A stretch of 64,000 bases of DNA from Pelodera strongyloides (lineage: Eukaryota; Nematoda; Chromadorea; Rhabditida; Rhabditidae), in the NCBI GenBank assembly GCA_036852015.1, contig JAANDG010000169.1:62001-126000 (forward strand), in the 5' to 3' direction. Below are positions 56,062 to 64,000 of the stretch, one piece after another. The notes beneath the pieces were generated by a model that searched no databases, was not told the origin of the DNA, and saw nothing but the letters and a program-made list of their open reading frames with translations. Position numbers and translations under genes: made by a program. Each line of letters opens with the position of its first letter. Position 1 is the stretch's first letter.

Positions 56062-59000
56062 TTACTTGGGGAACATGTGCGGTTGTTGTGCGTACATTGC
56101 TGCAACAATAGTCATAAATGATATATAAACTGCTGAATATAAACTAAAATTTTTTATTATTAATTATAATTTAATTTAATTATAATAGATAATAAATACT
56201 AGAAGCATACATTCCGTTATAAATCGGTCAAATATGCGTGCTTATAAGTTTAGTTATAAGCCCGTTTCCAGCCGGTATGTATATATGGTTCTTTATACTA
56301 GAAAATAAAACAAACTACAGACAAATAAAAAAGTTCTTACCTTGCGCAAATTGGGCTAATTGCATCTCTTGAGGATTTAACTGCTGATTCATCTGAAAAG
56401 AATACAAACACACTAAGGATGATAAATACTTGCATTACAAGAGTTTTAAATTTCACAATCGGCCATTCTCAAAAATTTACAATATTTACTGTCCTGTCCA
56501 CATGAAAAAAAAAAACTAAAAAAATTGAAGAAATTAAACTGACCGAAAATCCAGGCATTCCTCGCATAGCCATCTGCATCTGCAATGAACGAAGCCTAAT
56601 TCACTGAGAGATACGCGCTGTCAGAAAATACCGTAGTTTAAAAATCGTGTTTTAACGAGTTTTAGTACGAATCTTTCATTTCTCTTTTCTCTGCTTTCTC
56701 TCGCGCCTTCCTCTTTTTCTTTGCTGACTAACACCCTCGTAAAATCAAACGGTCCCGTGGACAACCAATAGGCTGATTTTGTCCAAATGACCAGAATCCC
56801 ATATCGAAGGAGTTTTTTTGGAGGGGTTTGAAATTGTTTTTCTTCTTATATGAAAGTTTTTGTTTATTTTTATTTTCACTTTCCTTACCTTCAAAACATA
56901 AGCTTTTTTTGAGCCCAACATGAAAAACCGGCTTGACATTCCCACAAAAATTCCTTGGCAATGCATTGGGAATCCACTCATAATGTGTTTAACGAGATTC
57001 ACTATTGGGAAATTCTGATAAAATAAAATTTACAAATTCAGATTTAGATTTAGAAAAAACACTGACCATCATCATCTGATTCTGCTGTTGATGCGCTTGT
57101 GCAGCGGCCATTTGTTGCATTTGTTGCACAGCGCTTCCTAAACAAGCAACGACTAGAATATTATTGGGATATTTAAAATCGCAAAAGGGAAGAAAATTGA
57201 AGATGGGAATGATTGTTGAGAAAAGTATGATGAAAAGTTTATATAAGCTTGGTCACCGATTTGGACACCACGGTTTTTTTCTTCATTTATAAGTAGAAAC
57301 ACCCAAGACTTTTTATCTCCTATCCTGGTTGGAGGTCTGCCTCGACTAACTATCAAACGTCTTGCATCTAAGAATAAGCAACCGTACCCGGTGGTGCAGC
57401 ATTCATAAACGGATTTGGCATCTGTCGGGCGGGCGACGGGGCAGATGAAGAGCCCGGTTGCGTGCCCAGGGAAGGAGTCTTCGCCTGCTGCACTGAACCA
57501 GTGGGAGTGTGGCCAGACTGGCCCCCGGAAGGTTCTCCACCAACTGTAACGAAAAGTAGACGTGAACAATACTTAAGGAAATAATTATGAAAACAAGCTA
57601 ACATAAATAAAGTGAACACAATGATAAACCTACCTGAATTTTTCGCCTTTAGCTCATGAATTTTGTGTGATTCGGGCGGCCTCGCTGGCGAAGTCGCCGA
57701 AGCAGGGCCAGCGTGTGGCGGAGTGAACTGGGCCATATGTTGGGCTAAACGAGGAACTAAATTCACAGCAGAAAACAAGGGAACGTGAACCTACATTAAA
57801 TAAATGAAAGGAAGTGAAGACTAAAAATCTAGCAGATCTAATTCCAGTACACAGCATCCAATACAAAACGATAGGCTTATAATGTAGCATAAATAGAATG
57901 TTTTGGTTTCTTGCGGCATAGATCACTGTTATTTACACACAGACTCCGTGTTCAACACGCTTTCACTCATCTTACCACTGAGTACAAATGGATATCCGGC
58001 TCCTGGCGGTAACCCAGCTATTCCCATAAATGAAGGAGGTCCGGCAGCGGGCACACCCAGTGTTGACGCTGAAATGTAAATACGAAATAAATAATCCTGA
58101 ATAATATTTTTAACTCTTACATACGTAAGGCTCTCGTTTGTCACATGTTCTTCGTATTTACACTCATCGCATCTCATTCACTTAAAAAGCAAAAGATAAC
58201 ACACGAAAAAAAAAGAACTCACGTCTCGGTGAAGCAGTTGTAATTGCAGAAGATTGTACAGAGGAATGTTGCGTATTCGACCCGGAAACTGAGACTGATC
58301 TCTGTTTTGCTGAAAAACGACTTTTGATCAAATTCCGCATACGCATTACCACCAACCATTAGGTGCTTACTTTTGATAGAGATGATGGAGTTGGAGACAA
58401 AATGATTTAAAGCATTGTAAGTATTAGTATGAGCGTAACGGCTTACTCGGATCGATATGCTGAAATGCCGTGCTATGGGCGGTGGGATTTGACGGGGCCA
58501 TTGGCAGCGAGATGGTACTGTCTTTTCGTTCAGTGGGGTTCGCACTGGCTGGAAAATAGACACATACACCAGCCAGAAAAGTTCAAAGTCAGACCAAGGA
58601 ATAAGTGGTCTTATGTCAAGTTTAAAATTCCAAAAGAAGGAAAACGGTTAAAATGGCTCTCCATCATTTTTTTTAACAGAATAAAAAGGCGACCGAAAAT
58701 CAATAATCGTCCAACAACAATGGCGTCGCCTATTTTTCTACCGGCAACTTAAAAACACTCTAACTGCATAAAAAAGACAACCTACCCGATCTCATATCCT
58801 TGATCTCATTTGGTTGAATTGTCGGGGAGAATGCGGAGAGACTCGCAGCACTTGAGTGTTGCGTTCTCATTGGAAGAGAAGGCATTAGACTGGGGACTGG
58901 AATCCGTGGAGAAGCACGCTCCTGCAACATTTGCTATTTGGTCAAACCTTGTTGATACCTTGCAATTGCAGCTTCATCATAATCAATCATAATATAACCA

Positions 59001-62000
59001 CAGCTACTAGGTACCATAGTTAGAAATAGGGATATGATCAGCAAGTAGAAATAAAAATACTTCAAAATCAAACATCAAAGAAAAAAGCTGGCACCTTCTG
59101 AAGTTGCGGAGCCGCGTTGTCTTCAGCATCGGAAATATCGGAGAAGTTGTTCGGAGACGATGATTTCCCTTCAATTGTGGTGGCCGGGATCGTCTCAGTT
59201 GTGTCACGACGGACCTTCTGCTGAACAAAAGTTATCATTAAAACATGGTGAGTAATTAACGAAAAAATAAACTGCTATTCCGCCAAGTGCACGAAAAGGG
59301 TAATAAAATCCTTGACTAATCTAAAATAATACAAACTTTGCAAGAAGTCAATGAGTATGACGGATGTGATGATGTGCATAGGCACAAAATAATATATCAT
59401 TGTCTAAACTAGCCGTCGAGTAAATAATTATTAATGAATAAGAACAATACAGAAAATGAAAAAACTATTCACCATATTCTAGAAAAAAAAAATTGGAACA
59501 CGCCACTGAAAGGTAATAAAACTAACCGTAGCCATAAGGAGCTCTATTGACTGTTTCTGAGAGTCGGTCAAGTTCTTCTCATAACTATTTTCTATTGGAA
59601 CGTTTGTAGGAACAGTAGTCGACACAGCATCCGTTTGTACCTAAAGGCGAAAGGGTATGGTCGGATAAATTAAAGTAATTAGCAAAGCAACTCAGCTATA
59701 ATATGGTTCCGTTCGTCAAAATATTTTTATCACTAAAATCGGAATAAAGAAAATATCCAAAATCAAAATGTCTTCTTACCTCTACAGACTCCCTCACTGG
59801 TGGTGCAGGATTGAGCTCCTCCACTGGGTCGGTACCAGTTGAAACAACAGACCAATTTTCGGTTTGAGAACATCGCGAGTCGTACATAACCTACAAGCAT
59901 ATTACAGGTAAACAAAGTTTCTACGAATCACCAAATGCTTTTAATTACTTCTAAAAAAACATTAACTAATAAGAAAGCTAATTAAGTATTAAATTAAAAA
60001 GTATTAGAGCCGAAACCTTGGTCTGCGCGTGTGCGGTCGCTTTATGGTATTCCATCTCCGAAGCTCTGTCATAGCGATGTTCGCAACCATCGAACGGACA
60101 AATATGCTGTGATCGGCGGTGTCCAACTTCTTGGGTGATCTAAAGAACGAAAAAATGTGGCACTTGCAAACTACATCAAACTACATAACTACATGATGTC
60201 TGCATGACATGATGTAATAAGTGTTTCCATCGAAAATTCGAAAATCACCGAATGGTTCTGAATTGCAGTGCTCAGTATTCAGTATTTATCTTTATCTTGC
60301 AATACAAAAAATTTCATCTCAAATATTTAAATTCTCTGCTCAAACAAAATATACGTAGGAAAGCGGGAAATTGCGCCAGGTTGTGCCTCTACTGAACAGC
60401 GAACATGCAAATCTTTAGACATGTTCATTTCCTTGCAAAACAAAAATGTAACATAGGATAGTACCATGTACAGTAAACGCAAGAAAAGCGCGCATCAATA
60501 AAGAACAAGCAAATTAGCAAATAATACATAGGAACGAATCAACGAATTAAGTCTAGTCTAGTATTTAAAATAAAGGTCGAACAGCAAAAAAATCTTGCCC
60601 TACCACTTGACTGCCTCCTCGTGAAGATCGTTCCACAGGCTCCTCTTCCTCCTCTTTATCTGAATACAGTAGTTTGGCGTCATATGAGGATAAGATATCA
60701 AATAGTCAAATTCTCTCAAACAGTCGCGATCTTATTATATGTACCCTTCCGCACTTCATCCATGTAATTGACTGATGTTGTATCTGATTGGTTGTATGTG
60801 TGAATAAAGTATTGATATATATGTGTATGTATAAATCGGATAATCCACCAATAACCACCATGACCATCAACGACAAGAAAAAAATTCTGAAAGAATAAAA
60901 CACAAGCTACTTGTCACTGAATCATAATAAGTGAATTAGACAACTTCAACTAAAAAAACTTAGACGTACAGAAAACAGCGGATAATCTCACCTGCTGCTT
61001 GACGTTTTTTATTATCGTTTTGAACACTACTACCTCTAATGCCACGCTTCGGATCCCTAAAACAATAAACGTGATTTCTCTCGAATTTCAGACATGATTA
61101 GACACTATTATAAACAAGTAGCAATTTCCAACACTCGACTCAAACTCCGTTCCGTAACAACAAAGGAAAACATAATACACCCGTATAGTCCAAATTATAA
61201 CGCATTGAAAAACATATAATCAATGGATAAACAAAATGTAGAAAGGAAATATAAAGCGTCAAACGTCAAACCTGTTGATTTTGGAAGGAGTGGAGGTACC
61301 AGATGTCGACTTCTCACTCCCAGCATCATTCACAACCGCGCCGTTACCATTTGGTTGGGCCCTATAATTCACAAGCAAGAATTCCAACAAAAAAGCTCAT
61401 TTCGGTTTTTCTGGCAAAAATAATCCAGTTTCGAATAGACTAAAATAAACGAAGACAACAAATTAAGCAATGGGGTTGAAAAAAAACCATACCGTTTCTT
61501 GGCTTGTGCAGCAAAATTAGGTGGGAGTCCGTCAGTTAGAAATCCATACAACTCGCGATCATTATGCCGGCAAGACACATAGATTCCATTGGCTGAAATA
61601 AACAGAATTACATAGGATACAAATAAGAAACTAATATTTTAATTATAATACGAAACAACGAAACCATACATAAAGAAAGAGAACAGGAATATTATAAAAT
61701 TATACAGCAAATAATATAATTAAAACTTCATGAGCATAAACCATGACACAAAGCCAAACAAACTAACTTTCATGTTTATAGACGATCGTATACTGAATGA
61801 ATCCACTGTGGCCTGGCATCTGATCAAATATGGATTCTTCTGGATCGCACTGCACTGCAATCGAATGCATGGAGGTGCCCTTTTCCTTCGTGCTCTGAAA
61901 AGGCTCCCACTTAATTTAAAAAAAAAAACAGACAAATATAGATAGTCCATAAAAAATCTCAACAAGAAAAACGTCCGATTTCACAGCACAAAAATCGTTA

Positions 62001-63987
62001 ATTAACCTCGGTCTCTTACGGTTCTGAACAATAATATACAACGCAAAAAAAAACAACGACCGAGAAATATATACCTTATGTCTCTTCGTAGAACCCAGCG
62101 ATTCCGACAGTTTGTTAGTGCTCGGGCGTTTTCTGTCTTCTTTTTCGGTAGCTAAATACGTGTAGTGTACACACTTGACAAAGAAAGTTGAACAGCTGCA
62201 GAGCATAATTCACAAACAATACAAATAAACTATTATGAAACAATGAATATAAATTAGCACAGGATAATTCACACAACTAAAACGCGATAAATTACTACAA
62301 AAAGAAAAGGATAAATTAGCAAGAACATCTTGAAAAATAAGAAAATATCACGAAAAAATAGAAGAAAGAAAAAGGACTTACCTTCCCTCTTTATTGAATC
62401 GTGGTGTGCGTGAGACTTTTCAGACCTTTCGCCTCTAAAAAAAAATAATTGGAACAAATCAGCCGAATAAATTCACAGCCGATACTATGACTGAAAGCTA
62501 AATGCACATTATTATTAAGTGCAAAGTGTCAACGTGCCTAATGAATGCAAAATTGCAAAAACTTAAAAAAAAACTTACCCAACACCGTTATACGGCTTTT
62601 CGTCAAACATATTCTTCTTTGGTTTTCCAGGCGAGACTTTTACACTCGGAGGTTTTTTGACCACAGACGGGGACGGTTCGGACTAAATTATTCAATTAAA
62701 TGGCCACTCAATTGTTGCTCGTCAACCTTTCATCATATTGATGCACACATTTTATGTGTTAGTAAATATTTAATATTTAAAATAAAGTTCCGCTCCCAAA
62801 TACGAACGTTATAAGTTCCGCTTCCAAACAGGAACGTATAAAGGTTTGAATTGAACGCTACACAATCACCACCAATCAACAACATCGAAAAAAATTAACA
62901 TTTCAAATAAATTAAAACCGATGCATACACGACTTTTAGAACGACCCACCTTCTCAGTTTTATAGGAGGTGTCGACAGAAAGCAATGACGGGTTTTTCGA
63001 GTGATTCTGATTCAAGCCACCAGAACCCATTGTTTGCGATGGGGAAATCATCCTAAACATGTCTTATGAACATCCTAAACCAATTTGCTTACGAAAAGAA
63101 TAGTAATATCAAGCCCGACAAGAACAACAAATTAGAGGTGGAAGTATTCTCGTAAAACGAAGGCTATCCAAAAAAAAACATTGATGAGTAGAAAGTACAA
63201 AAACATCGAAAACATACCAATTCAGTGCAGAAGCTTGTCCTTGTGTGGGATTTGATCCCATGAAATTTGACTGAATTTGGGGAATGGTAACAGGAATGTC
63301 CACGTCATCATCCAATTCTCCTTCTTCACGCTCGTCTTCTATTTTTGCTAAACACAATATTATTCTAACAATAAGCCAAATTTCAATCCATGAAAACAAA
63401 AACAAGCCGATACTGTCGGATACCATAAGGGCGCATTCGAGTTGGCCAAAATGCACAAATTTCCCGAATTACTCAATATTCTGTTCGAGTTGATAGGGTG
63501 AGAGAGTATTGACAAATAAGAGGGCCCAGGAAAAAAACACTTTCAAGACTCTGCGTCTCTCATATGAGCGGGCCATTTCACAGCGCGCTAACAATGGCTA
63601 ACAGTGAACTCGAACTGATTATTTCGTTTTTTGCCCAACTCGAATGCGCCCTAAAAATCGCTATAGACGAAAAATAAATTGTCATACAAAAAAACCAACC
63701 AGTGTCTGGAGGTTGTCCGAGAGTAGGTACCGGACAAGGGCCATTATTCCCATTACCCAAGAAAGGATTTTGGAGCTGGAGAGCGACGGGCTTCAGAGAA
63801 TCAGTACTTGCTGAAAAAGTGTAATTAGCTGCTAGTAATTAATTCACAAGAAAATCCTATTACAAAAAATACTAACTTAAAAAGGTGATAAGTACAAAAG
63901 CAAGAAGCGGGAGAAGAAACATACGTTCGTTCTGTTTCTCCTTCATCAATGATGAAAAAACATCTACTCCTGTGCTTGGTGGACCAC
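56062..63987 (-). CDS. Scribbler/ZNF609-like nuclear protein with one C2H2 finger (5' partial)
   Basis: Exons in transcript order: 63987-63925, 63810-63700, 63347-63218, 63052-62950, 62682-62579, 62434-62382, 62151-62075, 61894-61768, 61592-61493, 61361-61272, 61056-60992, 60659-60604, 60139-60017, 59890-59780, 59640-59527, 59220-59095, 58921-58786, 58548-58447, 58309-58223, 58068-57976, 57756-57634, 57543-57388, 57137-57067, 56579-56544, 56392-56341, 56099-56062. At least 815 aa; phases join; the start lies beyond the window. A domain reading TIVYKHETNGIYVSC, then RELYGFLTDGLPPNF, resembles the GIVWHET...APPRF region of ZNF608/ZNF609. A single finger C-x4-C-x12-H-x4-H (CPFDGCEHRYDRASEMEYH) then follows, and further on SPNNFSDISDAED and HKIHEL motifs and a Pro/Met/Gln-rich tail, the same order as in scribbler. 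That family consists of nuclear transcriptional regulators in neural development; the role here is inferred. Confidence 0.8.
63429..63651. mobile_element. MITE with GGGCGCATTCGAG ends, TAA flanks
   Basis: 223 bp with terminal repeats GGGCGCATTCGAGTTGG and the inverse copy CCCAACTCGAATGCGCCC, flanked by TAA on both sides (63426-63428 and 63652-63654). Related ends occur at 36870-37139. In an intron of the scribbler-like gene. Confidence 0.8.
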
Positions 63988-64000
63988 CTGAAAATAAATC

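Overview
This is a eukaryotic window, almost certainly from a nematode and probably a rhabditid or diplogastrid. The evidence is: introns ending in TTTTCAG or TTTAG; start codons only a few bases after a strong 3' splice site, as expected for spliced-leader trans-splicing; an interstitial array of the nematode telomere repeat TTAGGC; a cuticle-collagen-like gene; and proteins whose best recognisable relatives are animal genes. Exons are short (36-218 nt) and numerous. I built every gene model by hand from splice consensus, reading-phase continuity and family resemblance. Terminal exons and micro-exons are the weakest parts.

Layout. (1) 753-7422 (+): PNISR-like Arg/Ser-rich splicing-associated protein, 16 exons. 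(2) 16385-8119 (-): single-pass membrane protein with signal peptide, THSD1-like Cys-rich ectodomain, one thrombospondin type-1 repeat, a CUB-like domain, a TM helix and a short tail, 16 exons. It is convergent with (1). (3) 16.4-22.0 kb: no convincing gene. (4) 21981-24044 (+): cysteine dioxygenase (cdo-1 type), 7 exons, complete. (5) 25311-26985 (+): cuticle-collagen-like locus that looks broken. (6) 27-30.4 kb: no gene seen. (7) 30395-42069 (+): secreted, low-complexity, repeat-built protein that I do not recognise, about 29 exons. (8) 45336-53301 (+): voltage-gated calcium channel beta subunit (ccb-1/CACNB), 16 exons. (9) 63987-56062 (-): scribbler/ZNF608/ZNF609-like nuclear protein with one C2H2 finger. 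It is convergent with (8), and its 5' end lies beyond the right edge.

Introns and intergenic DNA carry several families of short non-autonomous inverted-repeat elements (MITEs). They include a TA-flanked family with AAGCGAAATACC ends, a TTAA-flanked family with AGGGAC ends, a family with GGGCGC ends flanked by 3-bp repeats, and a 118-bp family with GAGGCCGTATTC ends. One copy of the first family appears to split a tRNA-like sequence inside an intron of gene 1. The genes do not form an obvious pathway or operon. No prokaryotic system, CRISPR array, rRNA or intact tRNA was seen.
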